Shown one piece after another: positions 23,660-36,062 of a DNA stretch of 64,000 bases. The stretch is taken from NCBI RefSeq assembly GCF_001625195.1, contig NC_054390.1, positions 5,046,027 to 5,110,026 on the forward strand, given 5' to 3'. Position 1 is the stretch's first letter; every line of letters starts with the position of its first letter. The translations under genes were made by a program, and so were the position numbers. The notes under the pieces were generated by a model that was not told the origin of the DNA, did not search any database, and worked only from the letters and a program-made list of their open reading frames with translations. Source of the DNA: Drechmeria coniospora. Its lineage: Eukaryota; Ascomycota; Sordariomycetes; Hypocreales; Ophiocordycipitaceae.

Positions 23660-25562
23660 AGATGAACCCAATTTGGCCGTACTGCCTGGTGTGGCTGTTG
23701 TTGAATGCAAGTGCGTTATTGTAGTTTATTAAGGTATGAAATATTGCCTCTCGTTCAATCAGGCACACCGCAGACTGATGCATGAGGCACAATCATGTGA
23801 ACAACATGTAAAACTTGGCATGAGAATATCCGCACAATCAATACATTCGTGACCCTGTCACCTTGCTCCTATTATACATGAAAATGACGTCTTCTTTCTG
23901 CACATCAAATGGTTCCTAGATTTCTATCACGCACTCTCACTCGACCATCATCCGGACCCCAACCCGACAACTTGAGCCAACCGGAGTCGCCCAAGTAGAA
24001 GTTGAGCTGCAGCACGCCATCCAACATTATGAAAGCACGGACTGCTGTATCGCCCGATAACGGCCGATATTGATCGCTTGATCGGGCCAGTGGCATGCCG
24101 AAAGGTAATACTCCTGTGATGATGTTCGTCACACTTTAAACAAGCCATTTGTATGGAGCACATGTGCATAGCACCATTATCGGCTCGCCCCATTCACGGC
24201 GCCCGAGATCAAATGTAGGCCAATGACGCCAACAGTGGTCTCCGGATGCGAATGGCTGATGTGAACCGACTTTCGCAAGAATTTCGGTGCCATCATTGGC
24301 CGCTCAAATGTTTCGGCCTTCCTCGTCCTTCCGGTCACCTCAGTGAGTGCAGCATCGCACAGGACGATTCTGACGAGTATTATCGAATGTGCCCCTTCAC
24401 TTTCCCGAGAGGCGGCTCAAAAGTCACATTGTCATACCACCAGCGACGCCTGCATGCCTCTTGCAGACATCACTGACCGAGCGCCCGGCAAACAGGACAA
24501 TGACTTGACATGTGTGCACAAACTCAAGATGAGCCAAGCATGGCTCAAAATTACGCCACTTGAAAGAACTGCGCGGGATTTCAAGGACTGATTGGCAGCC
24601 ATCGACGAAGATGCGTGGAATGGATTATTGAATGGAAATGGAAGACGGCCAGGATTCCCTTGGAGGGAATAGGCGAGCTAGAACGGTAGAACTGTATGTA
24701 TTTGCTTTTTACCCCAACATGGACCATTGCTATGAACATTCGCTGCATCATCCGATGAGCCAATCCAGAACAACCGAGAAACTGCCAACCGACGGGTGAT
24801 TGCGAAGCCAATTCAAGACAAAATCACGGAGCCAGATTCTACCTGTACCACTCGATGGGCATGATGGCAAGGTGCCTTGCGACGAACGATGGACAACTAG
24901 TGCTATAAGTATGCTAATGCAGCCAACGACGCCCTTGACCGCTATCTCCAAACGGAAGAGCTCGTTGTGAGGCTCATGTCGGAAGCGGAGGGCGAGAAGG
25001 ACAAGACGGACCAGAAAGGCAAAGGAGAAAGCGAGGATGGGCAATTAGAGATACGACGCGACGCAGGATGGAACCCAGACGAAAGCTGGGTTTTAGTCGG
25101 TTGTGTGCATGACAGGAAGGATGGGGCTATGAGAATCACAGCGAAGGAGCAGTGAAGGTGAAACAGTCGGCTCAGCAAGCTCCCGAGCCATGATACGGGC
25201 AGTGTCGATGGCGGCATCGAACAAAATCGTCGAGCGGATGCATAGCGCAAGCCGAGGATGCGTCGCAGCGGGAATTATTGCCTTGGGTGCAGGATGGAGT
25301 GAAAATGAATGCGCCAGTCTGCTACGTAAATTTAGCCACCCTACGCGTAAATAATTATGGACCCCCCTCCGGGTGCAACCCCCGCAATGCTTACGGGTGT
25401 CCGCTGATAAGTCTATCGTCACGTGCACACCCACTCGCTTCCCGTAGGGTTTCCCACCCCCACAGATTGCAGGTAAATTTTCGCCTGAAAAGCTCCAGTT
25501 AACGACGGCATACTGAGAGCGGCAGATTTTGTCACGAATTCACGCCCAAACTCACCAATACA
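23660..25562. other. intergenic region, tRNA-Lys to uL14
   Basis: No gene recognised. The last few hundred bases hold the uL14 promoter. Open frames are short and lack domains. Confidence 0.45.
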
Positions 25563-26507
25563 ATGGCCAAGATCTCGTAAGTTACTCTGAAGCCCGTTTT
25601 CGCTCACGGATTCGGCGATGCGACGTGCAAGAGGAGGAACATTTTTCGACGCCGAACCACTCGACTCCGACAATCGACGATGGACGTAGGCGGAGGGACG
25701 CGAGCAGCTCAAAGCGGAGGGCTCGCTGCGAAATTCACGACTTCAATTGTTACGACGACGCGACGGATTTGAAGACCCAAAGACGCACGACCTATTGGGA
25801 GAAATTGTGGTTTCACGACGTCCATCGCACATGGCGGACCCGATCACGAGGGCGGAGCGAACAATGTCTAGAAAGACGGCTGACGGATTCTCAGGCGTGG
25901 TGCCCCTGGTGGCAAGCTCAAGATGACCTTGGGTCTTCCTGTGTACGTTTCTGCGTCGCAACGGCGGAATTTCTCCCGCACGCGACAACGTTGAGCTGAC
26001 GAGGCCTGCAGCGGTGCCGTCATGAACTGCGCCGACAACTCTGGCGCCCGAAACCTGTACATCATCTCCGTCAAGGGTATCGGTGCCCGCCTGAACCGCC
26101 TGCCTGCCGGTGGTGTTGGTGACATGGTCATGGCCACCGTCAAGAAGGGCAAGCCCGAGCTCCGAAAGAAGGTCCACCCCGCCGTCATTGTCAGACAGTC
26201 CAAGCCCTGGAAGCGATTCGACGGTGTCTTCCTGTACTTCGAGGACAACGCTGGTGTGGTACGTTGCCAAAACACGCGCCGTGCAGCTGCTTGCAGCCAT
26301 TGAGCATTCATTTGGGCCGGCGGGGCTAACAGGATGTAGATTGTCAACCCCAAGGGTGAGATGAAGGGCTCCGCTATTACCGGCCCCGTTGGCAAGGAGG
26401 CCGCCGAGCTGTGGCCCGTAAGTGCACCCCAAGGGATCCTACTACGGGTGGAGACAACTGACAAGATGTCGCAGCGTATTGCCAGCAACTCCGGTGTCGT
26501 CATGTAA
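25563..26507 (+). CDS. rpl23: 60S ribosomal protein uL14 (L23)
   Basis: Structural protein of the large cytosolic ribosomal subunit at the subunit interface. Five exons, 25563-25576, 25895-25942, 26012-26258, 26340-26417 and 26475-26507, encode 139 residues, the usual length for fungi. The first exon has only 14 bases (MAKIS split in Ser). Intron 1 is 318 nt; the others are 69, 81 and 57 nt, all GT-AG. The family signature is complete: [79 protein letters not shown] and a C-terminus SNSGVVM. The long first intron after a tiny first exon is typical of ribosomal protein genes. I saw no convincing C/D-box or H/ACA small RNA in it. Exon borders are supported by conservation on both sides. Confidence 0.97.
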
Positions 26508-28023
26508 AGTGCTTTGGCGCGCGGGAACGAGGGGGAAAATGGCATGGCGCATATTCCGATGGCGATTCGATGGAGAACGCGCACGACAACTCGGCGTACT
26601 TTTATTGGCTCGGAGATATGACTGGATGGTGGTTGACGCTAGATTTGCCGGCAGGCTCTGCATTTCGGTTGCGGCGTGAAAGGATGATTCATAATTCATA
26701 CCAGGTTTCGCATCATGAACAAACACAACAATGCAGCCTAGCCCGGTGATGTGACGCAGAGGGTCCCATTTCCGTGTGATGTCCTTGGATAGCTTGCATG
26801 TTCATGGGATCTAGGCAATTGGGACTGAAGGCCGAATATCTGCCTACGTAGGTAGCTGATGAATTACAAGTCCGCAGAATACAGGTTGTTTTGGCCTGCA
26901 AGATCTCCTGGCACGAAAACCTGGTTGGCCGTGTTGAGTGGAGTGACAAATATGGTGAGCCTTTTGTGATGCGCCTTCGCCTACCCTGTACCTTGACACA
27001 GAACACAACTGTCGACGACATGACAGGTTGCATCTCTATTTTCTGAGAATCGTTCAAATGAATACCTCGTGAAAAGTCGCATTCCATTCACGACTTTTTT
27101 TTTTTCGTTTTACGCCATTGTGCGAACATGGCAGCAGTGGTGACTGTGAATGTGGAAAGGTGCAATACAATATACATTTGCAGTCTGTGCTAGAGGACTA
27201 CAGTGCTGCGACGAAGATGTGGTCATGGCAATTAACAACGCATTTCGTCCAACTCATGAATTTATTATCGCTCTCGTTATCGAGGTACTTTGTCCACATG
27301 TCTGCCATCAGTTGTCAAGCACTGTCGTCGGTGAAGACATCAGTACGTCTGAACGGGACAGCAGGGACATGATACACACGACTGGAAAAGAATCCGTCTA
27401 CATAGAGTCCAGAATGGGAGCGAGAAACGGGTTTCTATCATAAAATAGAAAGTCTCTGTAACGATTAGAGTGGAAGGGATCTGTATGGCTACGATTAAAA
27501 AAAAATACCAGATCTCAGTTCGCCCCCTCATCATTCTGGGGGAAACTTCACGTGCGCCCCCTCCCACTCCCCCACATTCGAAACTGCATGACGATATGCA
27601 ACAGTCAGTTCAGTTACCCACAAACCCGAAAAATGGTGTAAATCGCTCATGTTTTTTGTGTATTCACACAAAAAAAAAAGCCCTCAAATCTTGGGCACCA
27701 TCTCTCACTACCTGCCAGACTTTTGCCTGCGGCGTTGCGCAAATACCCATGCGGAAATACACGCATGCGCCGGAGCAAATGGAAGAAAACAATAGCAGAA
27801 TAGCACTGTCCATGTATCCGTACTCCTCCTGCGACCGCAACCGCCTGTTTTCCATGCCAGGTCAGGCGCCTTGCCGTTTATGAGAGAAAAAAGCACAATA
27901 AAAACAAATGCAGACAGTGATCCCCATGCCTCGAAGCGAAGCAGGGGCAATGAGATGCCATTCTCTCGGCCTCAAGCTTGCTAGCGTGTACGTGTGCGAG
28001 TCGACGCGAAACGATTAGTTTGC
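26508..28023. other. 1.5 kb intergenic region between convergent genes
   Basis: uL14 and the next gene point towards each other, so only 3' flanks are expected. Long A/T homopolymer runs occur near 27090 and 27668. No coding signal. Confidence 0.45.
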
Positions 28024-31000
28024 CTAGGGATAGCCCATGTTCGGCATGCCGTGGTGGTGATGGATGAACTCGGTAGCCGTCGGGCGAGCTTGCGACTGGT
28101 GCGCGACCGGCTCCTGATGTAGGTGGTGCTGCTGGGACATCTGCCGCTCCTGCCGAGCGATGGCGGCCTCCTTCTTCGCAGCCTTGGGTTTGGGTTTGGA
28201 TTTGGACGTGACACCAAGTTTTGGATCGGTGGAGGACTGGGCCGCCTTCTTGGCGGCGAGCGTTGCCTTGCGCTTCTCGACGGCCTGAGCCATGTTTCCG
28301 TTTGCCCAGCGACCTACAAGCCAAGTCAGCACCAACGGCGCGAGGTGGGTGAGACGGGTGCGGGCGATACAGAAGCAGACGCAGGAGAGGGACAAAGGAC
28401 GATCATGCGTGTCTGGAGCGACTAGGGGAGGATAGAATCTTACTCTTCATCGATGCGGACATCTTCTCCGACTTGGTCATCATCTTGTAGTCCTTTGGAC
28501 GCTCGTCGTCGTGGATGGGCATCACCGCAGGGGTGCTCAGGCGGCCGCTGGCAGACTTGTTGACTACCTTGATCTTGGTCGTCTTCCGCGGGACGGTATG
28601 GGGTGGCTCGACGGTCAAGGCGGCATCGGCCGCGGCCGCGTAAGAATCGCCGCCTTGGAAGGCCGAGGCTCGCTTGCCGCGTCTCTTGGCCGGCGTCCGG
28701 TCCGGCTGGCCATCGTCCGGCTCATGGCGGAATCGCTTCTGGCGCTTGGGCCGGAACGAGTACGAGGAATCGGCCGTGTGGGAGGAAGAGTCAGAGGAGG
28801 CGGTGGAAGGACGGGAATCGCCATTGTCGGTGATGGCCGACGATGGCTCGCTGTAGTTCTTCGTCTTGGGGATCTTGAGGGTGAGGAGTTTGCGCTTCGG
28901 CTTCGACGTCTCGCCTTCGACCTCGTCCATCTTCTGCTTCCGGACCGGCTCATCGGCCGCGTTCGAGCCGAGGTAGTAGCTTGACGGCTTGCGGCCACGT
29001 TTGCGGCCGACTTTGATGGGCGTCACCGCCTTGCCCGCCGGCTCCGGTGTCGAGACGGCCGCCTCTTCGAGGTCCCGATTGGCGGCCGACTTGCCGCGGC
29101 GCCGGCGCTTGGGCCGTCGCTCCTCCTCGGGTTCCGGGCTGGAATCGGACTTGGCGGCGACCTCGTCGACGACGCTGACCCCCTTGCGCTTACGACCAAC
29201 CAACTTGCTCGGCGCCGGGGTGCCGCTGCGGCTGGCGTGGGCTGCCGGCATCTTGCTGCGCAGCCTCGCCGTCGACAGCACCTCCGTCTCGGGCGTGACG
29301 ACCACCTTTGCCGCCCGAGATCGGGTGACGACGCCGGCCTTCTGGTTTGGATCGGCCGCCTCAATCATATTGGGGTCCGCGCGAGGCTCCTTGCCGTAGA
29401 TGGCCGCCAGCAGGTTGTTGAGGGGCTGCTCGTAGAAGGGAGCGAGGGTATGGAGGTAGACCATGTCCTTGGACTTGATTCCCTTGGAGTTGTAGATGGG
29501 AAACTTCTCCTCGGCATCCGGGTTGACCGCTACCTTCTTCGCCAGCTTCTTGTCGTGACCCTCTCGAACCTGGGCGTTTTCCTGATGTAGCCAGATGTCG
29601 GCGTCTTCGAAATACTCCCTCTGCAGGTCGCGCATGGTGATGTTCACAACCTGCAGAACGTCAAAGAGCTCCTGCGTCGACATGCTCTCGTAGTCCTTGA
29701 GCGCGGCGGCAAAGTCTTCCTTGGGGCGAAGCTTTTTGTACTTGAAGTAACGTCGTTTCGGGTCCTGGTTGACGGGCGCCGAAGCGGTCGTCTCGCCGAA
29801 AGCAACGGGAGAGTTGGCAGCCGTGGGAAGGGCGGAATCGGCAATCGCGGGCTCCGGTACCGGCGTTCCGAGGCCAGGAGTCGGCACCTCGACGTCAGGC
29901 TCGGGACCGTCGCCCAAGTCCTCCATCATGACATCATCGTTGCTCGCATCGTCGGCTTCGGCGAAATCGTCGTCACCATCCTGGGCTTCCATGGCCTCGG
30001 CGCCGGCTTCCTTGTCATCCGGTTCCCTTTCTGCCCCCGCTTTCATCTCATCAGCCTGGCCAGCGTCATTTTGACTCCCGACGGGGACGTCCGTCGGCGC
30101 CGGCTCTGTCGCGGCGGCCTCTGCATCCTTGGAACCGGCCGTCTGGGCCTCCGAAGTCGGCTTGGTTTCTTCAGGTGCCTTGGCCCCTTCGGCCTCCTTG
30201 ACCTTGGCTTCCTCCTCGGCCGCCTTGGCCTTGGCGGCTTGTTCTTCAATTTCATTCGCGTAGGTGACGGCCACCTTGTTCGGGTACGACTCGTACTCAT
30301 CCAAGATGTAGGGACTGAGGTGAGCGTAGCGGCCTTGCATGAGGGTCTCGAGCCTGCTGGCCGAATAGGAGGGAATGGCAAAAATGTCCAGGGGGCAAGG
30401 CGGGGTAGCGTCGTCGCGGGCATCGTCGACATGCGGCGCCCCGTCCGTCGCGATAAGACGTGTGGAAGATTCGTCCGAGGGCGCGAGAAGGGACGTGGAC
30501 GCCGGCTCCGATGATCCATCGGCTGGCTCGGCCGACTCGACGACGGTGGTATCGGAGACGGTGATTGTGGGGGGCGCGAGCGGCTTGTCACGCTGGGTGC
30601 TGGGGGGCGTCGACTTTACGTCGCCAACAACCTGGAGGCCAACGTCGTTGATTTCCCGAACGCCGTCATCACGGCCGGCGTCGGTCACCTGGACGGCAGG
30701 CGTGTCCGCTTCTGGTGGGAGAAGGTCTTGGGGGCCAGCCGTTCGTGAGGGGGCGCTGGGCTCAGGATCTCGTCGCGGAGACTCGAGAGCCTGATTCTCG
30801 CCCAGGAGCTGGCGAGACAGCTGGGCCTCGTCGTCGGAGGAGGCGAATTTCAAGTCGGCCTGGTCGACGGGGGGAGCAAGCTGAAGGGAGGCGGAAGGAC
30901 CTTTGATGGTGACCTGTCCCCGCGGCTGAACGACGTCCGCAACAACGATCTCGGGCGCGGGCGTCGGCCCAGCAGAGGAAGCGGCGGCAGGGGCAGGCAC

Positions 31001-32080
31001 GGCAGCAGAGGCGGCATTGGAGGCGGTGGTGGGTGCGGTGGTAGGGGCGGAAGAAGAGGCGGAAGCAGAGTCGACAGCAGCAGAGCCGACAACATCGGCG
31101 GCAGCAGCAGCAACAGCGGGGGCAGCGGCTGGGGAAACGGTGGTAGGTAAAACGACCGGTTCCACAGGGGGCGTCGAGACGATAGTCAACTCCAACGCAG
31201 GGTCGATGGCACAGACGTCGTGCGACTCGGACTGATCAGGATCCTGGGGGGTGTCGTGTGCAACCGGTAGACTGCGCAACGGAGCAAACTCGGCCGGGCG
31301 AGGAGAGGCAACCTCATCGACGGCCCAGCGGACGGGAGTGGTGAAAAGATCGGGCGGCGGGCTGGCGGTGTCAACTTCCAAGGCCGTGGCAGCGACAGGG
31401 ACCGGGACATAGGAGGAGTTGGAGGCGTAACCGTCGACGGCGCCGTTGAGGCCGAGCTCGATATTTCCCGATGTCTCGGGCTCCGGGGAGGAACGGTTTG
31501 GTGATGGAGACCGACCGCTGGCGTGGCCGTCAGAGGCATCCAGGTCGGAGAAGGAAACACCGACCTCGATGGTGTCCTGGACGTCGTCGTCGTCCCTGTA
31601 GTCCATGGTCTCGGTATTCCTGCGGACCGGGTGGCGGCGGATGCTGGGGGGCACAGCACCCTCGGCGGAGGGGGGAAGGGAGGAGGAGGCATCACGGTTC
31701 TTGAAAGAGTTCACGTCATAGGCGTCACCGTCGACGCTCGGCTGCTCCGACCTCCGCTTCCTGCGGCTGGAGGAGCTGGGGACTTGAACGTCGTCCTCGA
31801 CGTGCTCAAAGGTGTAGTCGACGCGGGCCCTCTTGCGGAGGCTGTGGCCACCCTTCTGCGGGCTGTGCTGGTCGCCGGCCGTCTCGTCGGCAACGAGGCC
31901 GTGCAAGCGTCTGACCTGACCATGGGATGGGGTGGTGAAGGAGAGGAGGGTAGGCTGTTGGGAGGTCCTGCTGCCCCGCCGGCTCGAAGGCGCGGTGCGA
32001 GGCGTGTTGTTGACGGTGAGGGATGACGACGCCGCTGCCGATTGCGTGACGGCGGCGGGAGGGCTGCCGGGAGAAGTCAT
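28024..32080 (-). CDS. large nuclear-looking protein with AT-hook-like motif, function unknown
   Basis: Not assigned to a named family. Two exons, 32080-28444 and 28313-28024, joined across a 130-nt intron (GTAAGA donor, TTGTAG acceptor), encode 1308 residues. The first ~600 residues are Ser/Pro/Ala/Thr-rich and low in complexity. A structured-looking segment follows near 570-610 (CPLDIFAIPSYSASRLETLMQ). Next is a Glu/Lys/Ala-rich coiled coil (about 625-665), and then the most conserved-looking block, about 775-890, beginning KRRYFKYKKLRPKEDFAAAL. Further on are several basic clusters and GRKRGRKPSS, which resembles an AT-hook. The C-terminus (MTKSEKMSASMKSRWANGN and a Lys/Ala helix) is encoded across the intron. 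The composition suggests a chromatin-associated protein, but that is inference. A start at 32080 is reasonable, since SLRKRARVDYTFE follows in frame. Confidence 0.8.
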
Positions 32081-35000
32081 GTTCTCGAGGGAAAAAGGCC
32101 GAATGAGGATCAGGACCAGGACGAGGTGCTGGATGAGATTGAGACCAAGACCGAGACCGGGACCGAGTTGGCGTGTGAGCGCCCGTGTGGGTGTGAGTGT
32201 GAGTGTGAGTGTGAGTGTGAGTGAGAGAGAGGTGAGGTGGCGGGATTCGGGTGACGGCGATGGGCAGCTGCCGCTCGACGGGCGCGATCCGAATACAGCC
32301 GGGACGTTCCAGGCATGTACGATGGCAGCAGGGCCTGGCCCTTCGCTTGCTTGGTGTTGCGGTACGCTTTACGGTTCGAGCAACAAACAACGACGGCGTC
32401 GCCGCGGCAGGGAAGGGAGGAGGAAAGGGCCCAAGGGGACGGCGGCGCAGAGGGCAGCAGCAGCCAAACAGAGATGGCCGGGACGGCTGCGAGGTGAAAA
32501 GAAGATGAAGGAGGCGACGGCAGACGATGAGCAGAGAAGAGGGAGAAACTCGGGGAGCGGAGGAAAGGCGAGATGGGGTACAGTCGAAGAGGGTGGTGCG
32601 ATGACAATGGAGAAATTCAATGACGGATGCTGCGAAGACGACGCTCGGCCGGGAGCCAGCAGTGGCCGAAAGAGAGAACAGCGGTAGATGCAGAAGGCGA
32701 AAAGAGAAAGCAGGTCGGCCGGCTGTTCAAGGCGACGCCGCTGCGAGCGAGGGCATTGCGAAGTTATGATGAACAGCAGTCGGGTCGGATGTGGTTTGAA
32801 TGTGATGGCCTCCCGCCTTGGCTTGATTTTCTCGTGCCTCTCTCTCTCTGCCACTCTCACTTACTGCCTGCCGCTGCCAGCAGTACAGTGTACTTGCAGT
32901 ACGCCGTAGGTGTACATGTACCAACTCTGTCACTCTAGCACTGCACTTGGCTACAGTAGCAATAGTGCGAGTAGTACGGAGTACAGCCACCGTAGCGGTA
33001 CGGATGGAGCCCAGCGAGGAGGTACTGTACATGCGAGTACCTGCCGCAACGACCACGAGCAGCAGGTGCACCTACTGTAGGTACCAGGTACCTCTCCCTC
33101 AACGCCAGTGGCAGAAGCACCCCACCTTCCGCGGGCTCAGGCACGTACCTGTGACTTACCGGCACCCAGTGCCTGACCGCCGGTTGCGAGCGTGCCCGGC
33201 GACAAAGGGGGGGCACCTGCGAGTCGCTCCGCACGTTTTGATTTGGGCCAGACAGTTCTTTCAACGCGCTGGAAGCGATGACCGTCACGCGAGCCGCCCT
33301 CGTCTCTTTCTATCCATCCTTTCGCTGTCTTTGAATAGGGCGATTCGACGACTCCTGGTGTACGTACACGGGCAGGTACTTGCCGTACGACTACAGTACT
33401 TACAGTGCACATGCAAGTACTGTGCCTGCAAGGAGTGCCATGTACATGGTGCATGTACACAGATGTACCGGTACCTGTCCGTGGACCCCATGAGGTACCT
33501 CGTACCTGCCTCGTTGCCACTTGGCCTCCCACCCGTCCACTTGCCCTCCGTTATTACTTGGATACCCGTAGCAGACACTGGCACGGCACGTCCGAATCTG
33601 CATCATGATGGACTCGCGCAGATGATAGTAATTACATGACTGCGATGAACCAAGCCCCCTCGTAGAATCCATCCATGCGCGCGCGGCACACCAACCCGCC
33701 GGCCGGGTCAGGGCTTGCTTTGGCTGTACTTGAACTTGTAAGTTTGCCAAAGCATCTCTGCAGCGGCAACCAGCCAATCAGCAGTGCGGCGTTGCGGGAG
33801 CACTAAACCCTGTTTGACCACGCGCTGCCGACCTGATACTCGACCCGTGGTAGCATGCGTGACGGTGATTGACCCTAGGGCCCTGCGCAGCACTGCGGGC
33901 GACAAGGTGCGAAAGAATTCAATCCTTCAAAACAGTCCTTTGATGGTTTGAGCCACCTGACCATACTTGTGGTAGGCGGAAGCGGAGAGGGGATGCAGTC
34001 GTTGGTTCCCTCAGGAGGCAACCGTACGTGTGCTTGCTTGTACCTTCCTCACTGTGGGCATATTGCCGTTGCCGTCGGTCTATCCAGACACTTATCTCAC
34101 ACTGGGTGCCTTAAAAATCAGAAGCCACAGTCATCTCCAACTTACTTACAGCATACCGGTATACTAGAGCTGCACAAAAAATTCCGTTGCAGTTAGGAAG
34201 CGTAAGTATCGTGTGTAGGTGTGCAAGTAATTTACATGTACAGTACGGAATACAGGACTAGGTTAGTATGGAATAATAATAATAATTTGTTACCATTTGT
34301 AGGTGGATGCCACCAAGCATAAATTCTTGTTGTTCCAGGGAGGGTGGGGGGTGCCCTTGGATGGTCGGTAAAGGTTCTGTGCTGTAATTCCTGGTAGTAC
34401 ATGTACAAGTAGGCGTACCAAGTACAGTAAGTGTACCCATACGGAGTACTGCAAGTATTAATACTGCAAGCACATATGTACATACATTACAGTACTCGGT
34501 ACTAATTTATCGACCCTCGAAGGCAAGTAGTACATGTGTACACCTGGGTGTACAGTAGGTACTTACCTAGTAAGCACTCTCAAAGTGCCTAGTACTATAG
34601 AGCTACGTGCTAACCGCTGACTTGGTGTCTGTATTTGGGCACAGGGCGCCTGGCAGAGTACTAGAGGTAGGTACCTAGTACCTAGTACTTTAGTACTTGT
34701 ACTGCTGCTCCAAGCCGCTAACTACAAGCACTGCGATGTAGGCGGAGGGCCGATAAATCATCCCCCACACATATTCTGATTTGCGCTGACCGTACACGGG
34801 TAGCAGCGCACTTGCATTCCCTGCCAAGACGAATCGTAAAGGCAGAGCGATAAAGCAATTGAGTATGACCCATCGGCCTAATCCGGCATGTTGCCGGCAA
34901 TTGTTTGTCGTTCTGCAGCTCGTAGGGCATCTGCTCATCCGATGAATCCATTGGTGTATTGCTGCACTGAGATACACAGGTATCATATATCACCTGAGTT

Positions 35001-35133
35001 GTACAGTAATTTAGTGCGCCGACGTACAGTATAAGTACCTAGTACTTGAGCATGTAAGTACCTAGTAGATTCATGCCGGGTACGGAGTACTGAGTACTAG
35101 GTATCAGTACTCCGTACACTAGCCGCAATTCAG

Positions 35134-35865
35134 TACGGCAAACCTGTCAAGTACTTGCTGCACTTGCAAGTATATTATCGTAGGTGTACAAGTATCATCG
35201 TAGTTGCAAGTATATCATCGTAGGTGTACAAGTACATTATCGTAAGTGTACAAGCATATCATCGTCGGTGTACAAGCACAAGCAGTACTTTTTGCAAGCC
35301 GACGTACAGTATAATTACGCTGGAAGACACGTGCAGAGCACCGGCAGCAATTAGTGTATGTGTACTCCGTACGGAGTACAGTAGTCGGCAAACGGGTCAA
35401 GGTCAATCAAGGCAACGGCCAGACTTAAGTGCTGCACTAATATCGCGGCGGTGGTGCAGTAATTTTAGCTGATGTACATCATACTCAAGCTGGTATACAC
35501 GTAATTACGGAGTACATGAGCAGAAACATAATACGGCCAACGGGTCAAAATCGGAAGAGGCTGCCACCACGGAAACTGTTCGTGCAGTAATTATACACAT
35601 CACTGAGGGGTTGTAATCGAGTGTTCCGTACGGAGTACAGCGCCTAGTACTTTTTGGCAGGGTATTTATTGCTGTACAATTGCGCTGGGTGTGCAGAATA
35701 ACAAGTAGGCGTACTGTAGTTACTTACACTGTACTGTACTTAATTATTGTTCTGTACGGAGTACAACTACTTACACTCACTCAAGTACGGAGCATAGAAT
35801 ACTTGTACTGAGTACATCGGCCCTTAGTACTGTACAGTAGTAATACGGCAAACGGGTCAATATCG
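35134..35865. repeat. four dispersed copies of CGGCAAACGGGTCAA within the GTAC block
   Basis: Near-identical words occur at about 35134 (variant AACCTGTCAA), 35386, 35533 (variant CGGCCAACGGG) and 35844. The last two continue as ATCGGA(A/C)GAGGC. They alternate with TACGGAGTAC palindromes and with GCCGACGTACAGTATAA (about 35018 and 35297). This suggests a diverged repeat unit of 150-300 bp upstream of Mtc1. Confidence 0.7.
35164..35278. repeat. short tandem repeat, GTGTACAAGTATATCATCGTAG-like units
   Basis: About five imperfect copies of a 20-26 bp unit built on TGCAAGTATATCATCGTAGG and TGTACAAG. It is embedded in the GTAC-rich block. Confidence 0.75.
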
Positions 35866-36062
35866 GACGAGGCAACCCATTCCACCAAGCACCTTCACTC
35901 CACTCGCCCCCCCCCCCTGCGCTCGCCCAAGGTAGCCAATCAGAGGTCGCCAGGTCCATGGGCAACAGCAACAGCTCCCTGCTTCCCTGGACGTCACCCT
36001 CACCCCTGCCATCCATCATCAACTAGCAAACCCGTCGTCCAAGCCGATTTCACGCAAACGTC

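Larger units (their letters stand above)
32081..36062. other. 4 kb intergenic region dominated by GTAC palindromes
   Basis: Head-to-head spacer between the 1308-residue gene and Mtc1. A (GTGTGA)n run at 32188-32224 lies in the 5' leader of the left gene. From about 32880 to 35860 the sequence is crowded with GTAC words, many as TACGGAGTAC or the 20-bp palindrome TGTACTCCGTACGGAGTACA (35361-35380). No coding signal found. Confidence 0.55.

Noticed and set aside
25577..25894. Small nucleolar RNA in uL14 intron 1
   Set aside because: No convincing C and D box pair with closing stem; the CTGA near the 3' end fits the splicing branch point.
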